Assembly (NCBI RefSeq): GCF_014192395.1
Contig: NZ_JACHXW010000002.1
Coordinates: 124,001-188,000, forward strand
DNA from: Paenibacillus endophyticus
GTDB lineage: Bacteria > Bacillota > Bacilli > Paenibacillales > Paenibacillaceae
Reading direction: 5' to 3'
Length of the DNA stretch: 64,000 nt
Shown: in pieces, positions 1-8,864 of the stretch
Numbering within the stretch: the first letter of the stretch is position 1
How the letters are laid out: each line of letters starts with the position of its first letter
Program-made: the position numbers and the translations under genes
Notes under the pieces: generated by a model
What the model was told of the DNA's origin: nothing
The model's input: the letters and a program-made list of their open reading frames with translations, nothing else
Databases searched by the model: none

Positions 1-838
1 CGAAGAAAAAACCTGTACCTATTCCTGATTGCTGCATTTGGCTGTCATCTTGATTGGTCCCTGCTTCAGGCTCAGTCGTTCCTGGGTAGTCATCTCCGAA
101 AAATTGTCTGAAAAAGGAATCATCCAGCATGCTGCCGCTAGTGCTTCGCTTAGCTGTATTCACGAACGTTTCAATCTTTACGACAGCAGGACTTGCCGTC
201 TCAAATAATTGAGCGATGTTGTCAGGTCTTGCGGCAACTGTAGCTGCTCCGCTTGAGCTTCCCGCTCCTGCCGAAGCCGTAGAGCCCGCTCCGCTCGATT
301 GCGTAGTATTTGCAGCAGTCGGCTCGCTCGTAAACCAATTGTTTAAATCGGCAGTGTACATCAATGACCCTACAAGAATAACGCCTGCAAGAAAAGATAC
401 AAATACCGCTTTAAAAGAAGTGCGTTTTGATTCTCGTACCTGCCAAGGTCCCTTTGCAGTCTGCGGAGATGGATTAAACGAACGAATTGGCGATTGGATC
501 GGCGCAGGCGGGCTTGCCTTCTCCGTATCCGGCAATGCGCCTTGAGAATGCGATGCATCCGCTTGCGTTCGCTGTATGTCCCCGTAGGGCTCGTCTTGAA
601 TCAGCTTAGGCTTCTCTAGGCTTGGGCCCTGATTGGCAGCATTTGCGCCTTCTTGAGCATTCGCTTTAAAAGGGCCATAAGAATAATAATAAGAGGGCTT
701 AGCTGCTTGCTCCTGAGTATCCGAAACCGCTTGCGGCTCTTCTTTTACGCTGCTATCAACGCTTTCAGGCGCCCCTTGCTCCTCATCATTTTTTCGAAAG
801 AAATCATCAAAGCCTTTTTTGTTGTTTTGATCATCCAT
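1..838 (-). CDS. HtrA/DegP-like membrane-anchored serine protease, N-terminal part (partial)
   Basis: The gene starts at 838 behind a good AAGGAGGAG site and runs off the left edge after 279 codons. The first ~140 residues are hydrophilic, rich in Q, E, P and S, as in the cytoplasmic tails of Bacillus HtrA/YvtA/YyxA. One membrane helix lies at about 144-162. A low-complexity Ser/Gly/Ala linker follows (about 172-205). The trypsin-like domain then begins with IAQLFETASPAVVKIET and reaches GIGTGFFF, the usual beta-strand before the catalytic His. The catalytic triad and PDZ domain lie outside the window. By family, such proteases degrade misfolded proteins at the outer face of the membrane, which fits the neighbouring lia envelope-stress operon on the same strand. 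Function is family inference; activity cannot be checked here. Confidence 0.85.
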   Translation of the reverse strand, partial: MDDQNNKKGFDDFFRKNDEEQGAPESVDSSVKEEPQAVSDTQEQAAKPSYYYSYGPFKANAQEGANAANQGPSLEKPKLIQDEPYGDIQRTQADASHSQGALPDTEKASPPAPIQSPIRSFNPSPQTAKGPWQVRESKRTSFKAVFVSFLAGVILVGSLMYTADLNNWFTSEPTAANTTQSSGAGSTASAGAGSSSGAATVAARPDNIAQLFETASPAVVKIETFVNTAKRSTSGSMLDDSFFRQFFGDDYPGTTEPEAGTNQDDSQMQQSGIGTGFFF

Positions 839-970
839 GTCCGTTCTCCTCCTTGAATCTTATTGCATCATGCTCCCGCGCGGTCTTCTCGCACGCAGCC
901 TGTTATTTGGTATAGCTCTATCATGCACATTCTACCTTAAAACAAACTTAAAAGGAATTTAAACAGAAAT

Positions 971-1008
971 AAAAAAAACGCCCAAAAGTAATTTTGGAAG
1001 CGTTTTTT
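971..1008 (-). terminator. Intrinsic terminator downstream of yugN
   Basis: A stem of AAAACGC/GCGTTTT extended by CCAAAA/TTTTGG is flanked by A and T runs, so it could work on both strands. It sits just past the yugN stop at 1027 and separates yugN from the protease gene. Confidence 0.7.
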
Positions 1009-1026
1009 ATGTGTGTGTTTTTGTAT

Positions 1027-1479
1027 TCAATGCGGGAAAAGCCGTTCAACTTCATCAAGAGCCGCTTTAGCTTGATCAATCCATTTGGGCTCTATATGCG
1101 CGTCAGGATCGGTTGGCGCTTGAAATTGATCGAACAGCGCGCCGACGACGCGCACCGATGCTTCAGGATCATTTCCTTCCCGGTAAAGATGCTTCAGCAC
1201 GTAAGGCGTACCCATCTTGATCGTCGCCTCGTTATCGGCTTCTCCACTATCAATATGACCGGCTACCACCTCGAAAGGTATGCGAAGCCATACTTTATGC
1301 GATTCATCAAGCGATCGATCAAAGGAGCCTCCGTCGTATTCCCAGTTGCCCCCGAGCGTGAATTGTCTGGACTCCAGCAGCTCCTTCGTTTGTAAAAAAT
1401 GTTGCTCCCGTGACTCCAGTACGGACGATATCGGTATCATGAAAGGTGCTCCTTCCCCTAGCATATTTCTCAGCTTCAT
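1027..1479 (-). CDS. yugN: YugN-like family protein
   Basis: A 150-residue soluble protein with no signal or membrane segment. It resembles the YugN-like family of Bacillus in length and in its central block (LGGNWEYDGGSFDR, then VWLRIPFEVVAGHID). The family's biochemical role is not known. It lies 35 bases downstream of liaR on the same strand, so it may be read with the lia genes, and a terminator follows it. The name rests on recognised family resemblance only. Confidence 0.7.
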   Translation of the reverse strand: MKLRNMLGEGAPFMIPISSVLESREQHFLQTKELLESRQFTLGGNWEYDGGSFDRSLDESHKVWLRIPFEVVAGHIDSGEADNEATIKMGTPYVLKHLYREGNDPEASVRVVGALFDQFQAPTDPDAHIEPKWIDQAKAALDEVERLFPH

Positions 1480-1514
1480 TCGGCTAGAGGTAGTATGCCC
1501 GCCTATTTCTTCCT

Positions 1515-2180
1515 TTATGTGCGATTTGCCCAGCCCTTGCGATGGGCGAGAACAGCCAGCTGGGTGCGATCATCCAGCTCGCACTTCATTAATAGATTGC
1601 TCACATGCGTTTTCACCGTTTTGATGCTGATGTGCAGCTCTTCCGCAATTTCTTTGTTCGATTGGCCGTCGGCAATAAGCAGCAGCACTTCCTTCTCGCG
1701 CTCTGTTAAGCCTTCATCTCCCGATTGCGCCGTGCGCTGCCTAAGGCCTCTGGTTAATGCTTGGGATACATCCGCCGTCATCACAGGCATTCCTTTAAAA
1801 GCGCCGCTAATGGCATAGATAAGCTCCTCCGCTGAAACCGTTTTGAGCACATAACTGACAGCACCTGCTTCGATTGCGCCATAAACCTTATCATCCTCCA
1901 GAAAGCTCGTCAGCATCACGATCTTCATATCCGGATGCTTGGCAATAATCGCTCTCGTGGCAGCAATGCCGTCCATGCCTGGCATCATTAGATCCATCAA
2001 AATAATTTGCGGGCGTTTGTCATCCGAGCTTGAATCCAAAAAATCGATAGCGGCCTGTCCGTTGCTTGCCTCCGCAATCACTTGGAATTTGGGCTCCAGC
2101 ATCAAATACGTCCGAAGGCCGGTCCTGACCATGTCATGGTCATCTACAATCATAATTTTAATTTGCTCTGCTCCGCTCAC
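1515..2180 (-). CDS. liaR: LiaR-type response regulator (NarL/FixJ family)
   Basis: A 221-residue regulator. The receiver domain (1-120) has the acidic pair VDDHD, the phospho-acceptor Asp63 in LMDLMMPGMDG and Lys113. A LuxR/NarL helix-turn-helix occupies about 158-215, with LTEREKEVL and the recognition helix SIKTVKTHV. It overlaps the end of the kinase gene by four bases (ATGA type), so the two are co-translated. With the LiaS-like kinase and LiaF-like protein upstream, it forms the three-component Lia system, which in Bacillus answers cell-wall antibiotics and membrane damage. The assignment is strong because all three parts are adjacent in the usual order F-S-R. Confidence 0.9.
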   Translation of the reverse strand: MSGAEQIKIMIVDDHDMVRTGLRTYLMLEPKFQVIAEASNGQAAIDFLDSSSDDKRPQIILMDLMMPGMDGIAATRAIIAKHPDMKIVMLTSFLEDDKVYGAIEAGAVSYVLKTVSAEELIYAISGAFKGMPVMTADVSQALTRGLRQRTAQSGDEGLTEREKEVLLLIADGQSNKEIAEELHISIKTVKTHVSNLLMKCELDDRTQLAVLAHRKGWANRT

Positions 2181-3211
2181 TCTTCTTGTTCTCCCTTCAG
2201 CATCTTAGGTATCGTAACTTTGACTCTGGTTCCGCCGCCGGGCTTGCTCCATATTTCTGCCGCTCCGCCAAGCTTTTGCGCCCTCTCCTGCATCGTCGAA
2301 AGACCGTAGGAGCCTCTTTTGACCTCATCGGGCTTGAATCCGATTCCGTCATCCTGCAAAATCATTACAACCTGTCTTTCATTGTCCGTAAGCGTTAACG
2401 TGCATCCTGATGCGCCAGCATGCTTCACAATGTTAGCCATCGCTTCCTGTGCGATTAGAAACAGCTGATGCTCTTTCGCTTCGGACAAGCGCTCCTTCAA
2501 ACGCCATTCCAATTCGCCCTGCAGCTTGTTTTGCCGGCAATAATCAGGAAACCATTTATCCAGCGCTTCATATAATGTTCTTCCTTCGAGCTCCATGGGA
2601 CGCAGCTGTGCGATAAAATTTCTCATTTGCTTCTGCGCCAGATTAGACATATTTACTAGCTGCTCCAATACGGAATCGGCACGCTCGCGGTCAACCTGCT
2701 GCAGCTTCGGGAGTGAAGAGGCACACATATGAATCGCAAATAGCTGCTGGCTTACCGTATCATGCAAATCCCTTGCAAGCCGCTTACGCTCCTCCAGGAC
2801 CGCTGCTTCATTAGAAGCAGATTCTGTCATGACATATTCCTCGCCGCGCATTTGCAGCCATTTCATTTTCTCTTCCATTTGCCCGGCAAGCTCATTGAAT
2901 TCCCGATAAACCTCAATAAACGAATAATGCCCGCCCTCCGTGATCCGAATGCCGTAATTGCCATTAGCCGCCTGCTTTAACGACAAATGCAGCGTATCAA
3001 TCCGGCGTCCAATTCGCTGAGCTGCCCAATAACCGAAAGCCGCGCTCACAAGCAGGAAGACGGAGGCCGCCCCGAGGCGCACTTCCGTCTTTCCTGCTTC
3101 ATTCATTAGTCCAAGCCAGGTAACCGCGCCAAGCACAAGCGAAACAACAGAGGCAATAACGAACATGCCGATCAGTTCCCACTTGCCGCTTCGCAGAAAA
3201 CGAACCATCAT
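2177..3211 (-). CDS. liaS: LiaS-type sensor histidine kinase
   Basis: A 344-residue histidine kinase. Two membrane helices (about 13-33 and 45-63) flank a very short external loop, as in intramembrane-sensing kinases. A HAMP-like linker follows, then the HisKA_3 block ERKRLARDLHDTVSQQ with phospho-acceptor His150. The ATPase domain carries the N box QEAMANIVKHA, DDGIGF and GYGLSTMQERA. Its start is close to the end of liaF (6-base gap) and its end overlaps liaR. It would phosphorylate LiaR. In Bacillus the partner LiaF inhibits the kinase until the envelope is stressed. Confidence 0.9.
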   Translation of the reverse strand: MMVRFLRSGKWELIGMFVIASVVSLVLGAVTWLGLMNEAGKTEVRLGAASVFLLVSAAFGYWAAQRIGRRIDTLHLSLKQAANGNYGIRITEGGHYSFIEVYREFNELAGQMEEKMKWLQMRGEEYVMTESASNEAAVLEERKRLARDLHDTVSQQLFAIHMCASSLPKLQQVDRERADSVLEQLVNMSNLAQKQMRNFIAQLRPMELEGRTLYEALDKWFPDYCRQNKLQGELEWRLKERLSEAKEHQLFLIAQEAMANIVKHAGASGCTLTLTDNERQVVMILQDDGIGFKPDEVKRGSYGLSTMQERAQKLGGAAEIWSKPGGGTRVKVTIPKMLKGEQEE

Positions 3212-3217
3212 TTCTGA

Positions 3218-4261
3218 TCACCCTACCTTCGTGACACGCACATCACCAATAAACGTGCTGACAATCAGTTTGATTTTTTTGTCCGTTTCTTGGTACGAAG
3301 GAGACTGGATATTGATATTTGTAAACAATCCGCCTTCTTTTTGGCCCAATATTTTCACGTCACCGATGAAAGCGCTCGATATGACCTGCACGCCGACCTC
3401 GTAATCATTCGGTACATACACCTTCACGTCGCCTATAAAAGAAGAGATATGAATTTTAGTCTCGCCTGGGTGAACCTGCGCTTTCGTCAAATCCAGCACG
3501 GTATCGCCGATGAAATGTGAAATATTAAGCGGCTTTAAATCCCAATAATCATGGCCAATGTGAATATCGCCGATGAATCCGGAACGAGTCTGGACACTTG
3601 AATCACCGTGGCTCCACCACTCCACATGCTCTTTATGGTTATGGTTTCTTTTCCAATCATGCGCGTTCTTTTTGAGCTCCGCCTTATGATGGTTTTTCCA
3701 CTCTTTGAATTCCTTCTTGCCGGCTGGGAATGCGTCATAGGTTTTATGAGGCTGAGGCTCTCCTTCCAGCTTCGTATCCTGCTTCGTATCCTGCTTCGGA
3801 ACCTCAAGAGGCTCTTTAGTAGGGTCCGGATGCAGGGGAGGAGCCGGCGGAACCGCTGCTGCTTCCGAATAAGGCTGATAAGACTTCCAATCATCCGTTG
3901 GAGGCGCCTGAAACTTTGATTTAGGTCTCCAGATTAAATTAATGCCGACTAAAATAACGACAACTGGCCAAATATAAGGAACAATATCGCCAATCGACCA
4001 CGAAAATAGATCTAAATTGCGGCCTAGGAATATACAGCCGATCAGCATCACGACGGCTCCCCACCAGCTCGAACCCGAACCGTTTGACCTGCAGGACAAT
4101 AAACCGCGTATTCCGACAATAATAAGCGCAACAGGCCAATACGTGGAAATCACATAACCAATATCAAAGGTCACATGACCTGTCTGCCTAAGCAAAAACA
4201 ACACGCCAATTGTAATGATGACTAACCCGGTGAACAACCGGTTTGCGAAATTTCCGTTCAT
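3218..4261 (-). CDS. liaF: LiaF-like membrane inhibitor of the Lia system
   Basis: A 347-residue protein, longer than Bacillus LiaF (about 240). The first ~110 residues hold four hydrophobic helices. A charged, His/Lys-rich linker follows, with the small repeat KQDTKQDTK. The C-terminal part contains five spaced SFIGD-type motifs (SGFIGD, SHFIGD, SSFIGD, SAFIGD, STFIGD), the signature of the cell-wall-active antibiotic response domain, which folds as a repetitive beta structure. It is the first gene of liaFSR. Known LiaF proteins keep the kinase inactive in unstressed cells. The long linker is the unusual part. Confidence 0.85.
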   Translation of the reverse strand: MNGNFANRLFTGLVIITIGVLFLLRQTGHVTFDIGYVISTYWPVALIIVGIRGLLSCRSNGSGSSWWGAVVMLIGCIFLGRNLDLFSWSIGDIVPYIWPVVVILVGINLIWRPKSKFQAPPTDDWKSYQPYSEAAAVPPAPPLHPDPTKEPLEVPKQDTKQDTKLEGEPQPHKTYDAFPAGKKEFKEWKNHHKAELKKNAHDWKRNHNHKEHVEWWSHGDSSVQTRSGFIGDIHIGHDYWDLKPLNISHFIGDTVLDLTKAQVHPGETKIHISSFIGDVKVYVPNDYEVGVQVISSAFIGDVKILGQKEGGLFTNINIQSPSYQETDKKIKLIVSTFIGDVRVTKVG

Positions 4262-4432
4262 GCGGCCCCAGCTCCTTACGATTCCATCTTGGTTTGATAA
4301 TCCTAGTATAACGGACGGGAATCAATAGAAAAAGGGACGGCCGATTGAAATCGCAATCAGTCTCTAGACGGAGCTTTTGTTGATTCTATCCAATTCATAC
4401 CTGACATGCGTCATGAAACATCACCTCGCACG

Positions 4433-4462
4433 TTGACATTGCTCACTCCTTCTATTTATAAT
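4433..4462 (+). promoter_or_regulatory. Sigma-A-type promoter for amt
   Basis: TTGACA (4433-4438) and TATAAT (4457-4462) are separated by 18 bases, about 60 bases before the amt start. The divergent lia genes begin at 4261. I see no clear LiaR, TnrA or GlnR operator in 4262-4523. Confidence 0.7.
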
Positions 4463-4523
4463 GATGAACGGATTAGGATAATAGAGACAACTATGCATAA
4501 ATGATGGGACAGGGGATGAAGCA

Positions 4524-5819
4524 ATGGACGTTATCGAACTGTCAAAGGGACTGGATACGATATGGGTCGTTTTGACAGCAGCCATGATCTTGCTTATGGA
4601 AGGCGGCTTCGCCTTGCTTGAGGCGGGATTTGTCAGGCAGAAGAATGCCGTCAGCATTATCATGAAGGTGTTTGTCGACATCGCTTTCGGCGCACTCGTT
4701 TTTTACTTTTTTGGATTCGCTCTCATGTATGGACAAGATGCAGGCGGTTTAATCGGTACAACCGGCTTTCTCATTAATGGCGACTTGTCTCACATTGTCT
4801 TAAATATTACTCACGAAACGTATTGGCTATTCCAGTGCGCGTTCGTAATCGCCGTCATCTCCATCGTTTCAGGAGCGGTTGCGGAACGGATCAACTTCAG
4901 AGCTTATATTCTCTTAACCATCGCAATGACGGGCTTCATTTATCCGCTTGCCGGCCACTGGGTTTGGTCGGGCAGCGGCTTTCTCGGAAAGCTGGGCATG
5001 ATTGACTTCGCAGGATCTGCCGTTATTCATGCTTTGGGAGGTTTCTCGGCGCTGGCAGCCGCAATCTTTATTGGACCGCGAATCGGCAAATTCAGTGCAG
5101 ATGGCAAGGTAAACATTGTACCGCCTTCTAATCTGCCGCTTGCTTCCGTTGGCGCGTTTATCTTGTGGTTTGGATGGTTCGGCTTCAACGCAGGCAGTAC
5201 GCTTAGCGCTACAAACGGCTCAATCGGCCATATCGCCATTACAACAATGCTCTCCGCTGCTGCAGGCGGCGCGACTTGTATCCTGTTCACCATGTTCCGC
5301 TATAAGAAAGCGGATCCCCCTATGGTCATTAATGGTTCGCTTGCCGGTCTAGTCGGCATTACAGCAGGCTGCGCATTCGTTTCCGACATTGCTGCCATCG
5401 GGATAGGTGCTGTATCCGGTATTGCAATGGTGCTAGTGACGGAATGGCTGGAGGGCAGGCAGGTAGACGACCCTGTTGGCGCCTTTGCCGTTCACGGCGT
5501 AAGCGGCAGCATTGGTACTCTAGCAGTTGGCCTGTTCGCGCTCCCGGAATTAACAGAGGGAGTCGGAAAAGGATATTACGGTTTATTTTACGGCGGAGGC
5601 TTCAATCTGCTAGGCGTGCAAGCGCTCGGACTCGTAACGGTTTCCGTTTGGGGCTTCCTTCTTACATGGGGTGCGCTATGGCTCATTCGTAAAGTGATGC
5701 CTGTCCGCGTATCCAAGGACGAGGAGCTTATCGGGCTTGATGTCGGCATACACGGCGTACCCGCTTACAGCCAAGAGCATGATTTCCTCGATTACGATCG
5801 CTTGAGAAATAGCAAATAA
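4524..5819 (+). CDS. amtB: Amt/AmtB ammonium transporter
   Basis: A 431-residue polytopic protein of the usual Amt length, about eleven helices. It has the phenylalanine-gate region YWLFQCAFV, the SGAVAER block, the first pore histidine in VIHALGGFSALAAA and the second in GAFAVHGVSGSIGTLAVG. It imports ammonium or ammonia across the cell membrane. In many bacteria a PII gene (glnK/nrgB) follows amt; none is present here, since a terminator follows directly. The start has only a moderate ribosome site (AGGGGATGAAGCA). Confidence 0.93.
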   Translation: MDVIELSKGLDTIWVVLTAAMILLMEGGFALLEAGFVRQKNAVSIIMKVFVDIAFGALVFYFFGFALMYGQDAGGLIGTTGFLINGDLSHIVLNITHETYWLFQCAFVIAVISIVSGAVAERINFRAYILLTIAMTGFIYPLAGHWVWSGSGFLGKLGMIDFAGSAVIHALGGFSALAAAIFIGPRIGKFSADGKVNIVPPSNLPLASVGAFILWFGWFGFNAGSTLSATNGSIGHIAITTMLSAAAGGATCILFTMFRYKKADPPMVINGSLAGLVGITAGCAFVSDIAAIGIGAVSGIAMVLVTEWLEGRQVDDPVGAFAVHGVSGSIGTLAVGLFALPELTEGVGKGYYGLFYGGGFNLLGVQALGLVTVSVWGFLLTWGALWLIRKVMPVRVSKDEELIGLDVGIHGVPAYSQEHDFLDYDRLRNSK

Positions 5820-5824
5820 ACACA

Positions 5825-5864
5825 AAGAACCGTCTCTGCTAGGTGGCAGAGACGGTTCTTTTCT
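5825..5864 (+). terminator. Intrinsic terminator of amt
   Basis: A perfect 15-bp stem (AAGAACCGTCTCTGC and its complement) with a 6-base loop, followed by TTTTCTT. It starts six bases after the amt stop codon. Confidence 0.93.
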
Positions 5865-5954
5865 TCTATATGCTACTGATTCATTAGTCGTTATCATGTC
5901 ACTGCAATTGTTCTTGTTCCCCTATTACCACAATTGCTTTTCGTTCATTCTGTA

Positions 5955-6038
5955 ACTGCATTCATTATTCCTACTTCACAAAACTGCATTCATTATTCCT
6001 TCTTCACAAAGCCACATTCGCTATTCGTTCATTTCATT
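5955..6038 (-). repeat. 28-base tandem repeat overlapping the 3' end of the 6021-6404 gene
   Basis: Two nearly identical 28-base units (5955-5982 and 5983-6010, one difference) are followed by a diverged third (6011-6038). The third contains the gene's stop codon. The stop position is repeated in each unit (TAG in the gene copy, TAA in the others). Confidence 0.8.
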
Positions 6039-6404
6039 GGCAAGTTCATAGGAAACCGTAACAATATCCGTAGGGGCAGCTACATTTTTAATGGAACGGG
6101 CACTTTCGATTTCAAGGCGCAGCGCACGAACCTTTTCCATCGGCTTTCTTACGAAATGGATATATTCAACAGCCAAATGGTGATCAGGCTTTTTCCCTGT
6201 CAGCATTCTTCTTAATGTAGACATTGATTGATAAGCACGGTCTTCCATCAGCCTTCGTTTCTCATAACGCTCAACCATCTGTTCAATTTCGGCTATTTCC
6301 TGCTCTTTCTTAGCAACGTAGGCATCAATAAAAGGAAAAACCTCGCCCGCTTTACGATGATGGGCAGCAATTACAAAGCCTGAATGAATGATCGGATCTG
6401 TCAT
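6021..6404 (-). CDS. Hypothetical helical protein
   Basis: A 127-residue protein that I do not recognise. It is soluble, with no signal or membrane segment. A charged heptad-like stretch at about 30-58 (KKEQEIAEIEQMVERYEKRR) suggests a coiled coil, and a basic region containing LTGKKPDHH follows. It begins 'MTDPIIHSG' behind a modest AGGTGAA site. The gene lies between the amt terminator and the chemoreceptor gene, on the chemoreceptor's strand and about 80 bases downstream of it. No function can be assigned. Its last codons belong to a tandem repeat that continues past the stop. Confidence 0.6.
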   Translation of the reverse strand: MTDPIIHSGFVIAAHHRKAGEVFPFIDAYVAKKEQEIAEIEQMVERYEKRRLMEDRAYQSMSTLRRMLTGKKPDHHLAVEYIHFVRKPMEKVRALRLEIESARSIKNVAAPTDIVTVSYELANEMNE

Positions 6405-6484
6405 GAGAATTCACCTGTCTTGTCATGTTATTATTTCTTACATATGTAATCATACAACAAATCAGGATCGTTGAAAACTGTTTT

Positions 6485-7882
6485 TTACGCGATGGAAATA
6501 TCTGCGCCAATAACACCTGCTACGCTGCCATCCGCACCGTAAATCGGCACCGTGACGGTCAAGCACAGCTGCTTGGTTATAGCCGAAACATACACCTCGG
6601 ACTGAAAATTCTGCCCCGCCATTGCCCGTTTCCACCATTCTCTTCCCTTGGCGTTCATAAGCCCTGCTTCCGGCAAAGAAAAGATAAAGGAACCGTCAGC
6701 CCGATTAGACCAAATCGCCTCAATCTCAGCTTTTGATTTCAGTAATGCCGTAAGCTTCGGTTCATGCTCGTTTTGGCTCAATTGGGCCAGCTTTAAATCC
6801 GCAGCTGCCAATCTCAGCCATTCCTGAACGGATGCAACATTCACTTTGATCTCACGGTTCGTTTGGCGATCGCCTACTTGCTCAATCGCCAGTGACAGAT
6901 CTGTGGACGATCGTCTAAGGGTTTGGCTGATTCGGTTCATATGTCCGATTTGTTCACGCTGTAGCTTTGTCATCTCAAGCGTGCTATCGACGCTTTGAAG
7001 CGTGTCATGAACGGAATCGACGACATCCTTCAACATAAGCGTTGATTCGGTCATATGGTCGGTTTGCTGCTTGCTCGCTGCGCTCGTCTGTTCGACAAGC
7101 TCATCGACTTCTACGATTCTAGAGAAAATAAGATCCATTCGATCTCGATTTACGGTCATTTCCGCAACCCCTCGTTCAACGGAGTGCTTCTCTCTGTCGA
7201 CCGCATCCACAACTTGCTTCACTCTGCCTTCAATTTGCTCAACAATGGAAGAAGAGCGTTTGACTGCTTCCCCGCTCTGCTCCGCGAGTTTTTTGATTTG
7301 CTGGGCAACGACAGAAAAACCCCGTCCGTATTCGCCGGCATGAGCCGCTTCGATTGAAGCGTTCAAAGCCAGCAGTGAGGTTTGCGAAACGATTTCTTGT
7401 ATAAATTGATTAATTTCATTAATATGGGAGGTTTGCTCGATTAACTGGCGAATATGCTCCTCCACGGATTGGTTATTGCGGTTCAGATCCTGCATGACTT
7501 CATCCGTGCTAGTCAAGGAATGGACTACGTCGAGGACCACTTCCTTCGTCTCTTTGCTCTTCGTGTTCAAATGCGATGATGTCCCGCTGATCTGCTCGGC
7601 TGCCGAGGCAACCTCTTGCAGCGCAGAGAACGCTTCCTCAATTCGGCTCATCGCAAGCGTACTGTTCGACCGCAGCTTCTGTTCATGTTCTGAGGAGACA
7701 TCGGCAATTTCAGTCAAGCGGCTGGCAGATTGATCCACCTCGTCTACAGCAGCGTTCAATTGGTCGGAGATGACAACGGATTCATTCAACAAGCGTGTCA
7801 TCTTAACAGATTCAGCCTCCTCTACTGAGGCAGCTGAACGGGCTTTCGTATTCCGAGAATACCAACTGGTCGTGGGACTCAT
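6485..7882 (-). CDS. Soluble methyl-accepting chemotaxis protein with C-terminal Cache-like domain
   Basis: A 465-residue chemoreceptor with no membrane helix and no signal peptide. Long coiled-coil helices (about 20-130) lead to the conserved signalling tip [20 protein letters not shown] followed by [18 protein letters not shown], which contacts CheA and CheW. The returning helix runs to about 330. The last ~115 residues (about 350-465) look like the second half of a Cache/PDC sensor: [20 protein letters not shown], then [16 protein letters not shown], then [10 protein letters not shown]. Cache domains are normally outside the cell and N-terminal, so a cytoplasmic C-terminal one is unusual. 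It would report an internal metabolite to the flagellar switch. The ligand is unknown. Confidence 0.85.
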   Translation of the reverse strand: MSPTTSWYSRNTKARSAASVEEAESVKMTRLLNESVVISDQLNAAVDEVDQSASRLTEIADVSSEHEQKLRSNSTLAMSRIEEAFSALQEVASAAEQISGTSSHLNTKSKETKEVVLDVVHSLTSTDEVMQDLNRNNQSVEEHIRQLIEQTSHINEINQFIQEIVSQTSLLALNASIEAAHAGEYGRGFSVVAQQIKKLAEQSGEAVKRSSSIVEQIEGRVKQVVDAVDREKHSVERGVAEMTVNRDRMDLIFSRIVEVDELVEQTSAASKQQTDHMTESTLMLKDVVDSVHDTLQSVDSTLEMTKLQREQIGHMNRISQTLRRSSTDLSLAIEQVGDRQTNREIKVNVASVQEWLRLAAADLKLAQLSQNEHEPKLTALLKSKAEIEAIWSNRADGSFIFSLPEAGLMNAKGREWWKRAMAGQNFQSEVYVSAITKQLCLTVTVPIYGADGSVAGVIGADISIA

Positions 7883-7953
7883 GTCAGGTTTATTGCTCCT
7901 CTCGCATGCTGATACAAAATTTCCCTAAATTATATATCAGCATAGGGCAAAAG

Positions 7954-7984
7954 AAAAGAGGAACCGCTTGGGTTCCTCTTTTCA
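7954..7984 (-). terminator. Terminator of the gamma-SASP gene
   Basis: AAAAGAGGAACC and its complement form a 12-bp stem with a GCTTG-type loop. T runs lie on both sides, so it may also stop transcription from the plus strand. Confidence 0.85.
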
Positions 7985-8010
7985 CTCACGTTGTTGCATG
8001 GCAAAAAATA

Positions 8011-8139
8011 CTACTTCTCAGCTTTTTGTTGCGCTGTGTTTGCTGCTTGTTTGCCAGCAGCATTATTTTGGTTCAATTCTTCTGCGAATTCCGCATTGTA
8101 TTGGTTGTTTTGGGCTTTGTTGTTTTTGTTTTTAGCCAT
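8011..8139 (-). CDS. Gamma-type small acid-soluble spore protein
   Basis: A 42-residue peptide behind a near-perfect GGAGGTGAT site. It is almost all Ala, Asn, Gln, Lys and Glu, with YNAEFAEELNQ and KQAANTAQQKAEK, the typical composition of gamma-type SASPs (SspE-like). B. subtilis SspE has 84 residues with two repeats, so this is a short form with one repeat. These proteins fill the spore core and serve as an amino-acid reserve on germination; they do not coat DNA. They are normally made in the forespore under sigma-G. A matching promoter was not firmly identified. Confidence 0.85.
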   Translation of the reverse strand: MAKNKNNKAQNNQYNAEFAEELNQNNAAGKQAANTAQQKAEK

Positions 8140-8200
8140 TATAATCACCTCCCCGTTCTAAAGATAGTATGGCGGAATCGGCGTTTATTATACGGGCTAT

Positions 8201-8803
8201 TTACGATTCTAAATACGTTTGCGGGATAGGCTTTCCTGCTTCAATTGCCTGATTGATTTGATTAAGCCAAGCCTGAGAGAGCTTGCCCGTTCCGATCCGA
8301 AGCACCTCTACATCCACCGTTCGCTTGCCCCATTGCTCGTACACCTGTTTGATCGTTTCAAAATACAAATCGATGCGTTTCCCTTTTATCGCAGAGCCGG
8401 TATCCGCCACAACGCCATAGCCGTAGCCGGGAATATAGAGCAAGGTTCCGATCGGGAACAATCTCGTATCGGCAGCAATTGTAGACACCTGATCCCTGCG
8501 CACCTTAACACCGGAATACGTGATTCCGTATTGAGGATGCCCTGGGCGTTTACCGGTCGATTCTACGCCTGCTGTATAGCCGGTAGCGACAACCTCTACC
8601 TTAGCGGGCTTCTCCGGGTTCACTGGTGATGCCTTACCCGTTTTGGAGCCTTGAGTAGCACTAGTACCTGTACTGGCACCTTTCTTCGGATGGGAATGCT
8701 CCGCTTGCGCTGAGCACCTCATTGTATTTATACCGATCACAAAAACAGTAATAAGCAGCAGCAAAGTAAAACCTCTTCTAAAATAAAAAAAGCTTGTGGC
8801 CAT
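8201..8803 (-). CDS. Secreted or anchored 3D-domain protein (YuiC-like muralytic enzyme)
   Basis: A 200-residue protein with an N-terminal hydrophobic helix (about 10-28), a Ser/Thr/Lys-rich linker (35-70) and a C-terminal 3D domain. The domain shows [46 protein letters not shown]: the three conserved aspartates of the family (ADT, ADTG, IDLYF). 3D domains of YuiC, YocH and YabE share the MltA catalytic barrel and cleave peptidoglycan. YuiC-type proteins act around sporulation and resuscitation. The start codon and ribosome site lie inside a terminator-like hairpin that follows thrS. The true yuiB homologue is elsewhere in this window (41753). Confidence 0.8.
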   Translation of the reverse strand: MATSFFYFRRGFTLLLLITVFVIGINTMRCSAQAEHSHPKKGASTGTSATQGSKTGKASPVNPEKPAKVEVVATGYTAGVESTGKRPGHPQYGITYSGVKVRRDQVSTIAADTRLFPIGTLLYIPGYGYGVVADTGSAIKGKRIDLYFETIKQVYEQWGKRTVDVEVLRIGTGKLSQAWLNQINQAIEAGKPIPQTYLES

Positions 8804-8852
8804 CTGGGTTGCTTCCTCCTCAGAAGAATAATGCCCCAGTGGCCCAAGCTTT
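8783..8852 (-). terminator. thrS terminator hairpin enclosing the start of the next gene
   Basis: Arms 8834-8852 and 8790-8808 pair over about 17 bp with two single-base bulges, and TTTTTTTATTTT follows on the minus strand. The 25-base loop holds the GAGGAGG ribosome site of the 3D gene, and its ATG and first codons form the 3' arm and T run. It therefore looks like both the thrS terminator and a structured translation start. Confidence 0.75.
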
Positions 8853-8864
8853 ATGCGTACATCT

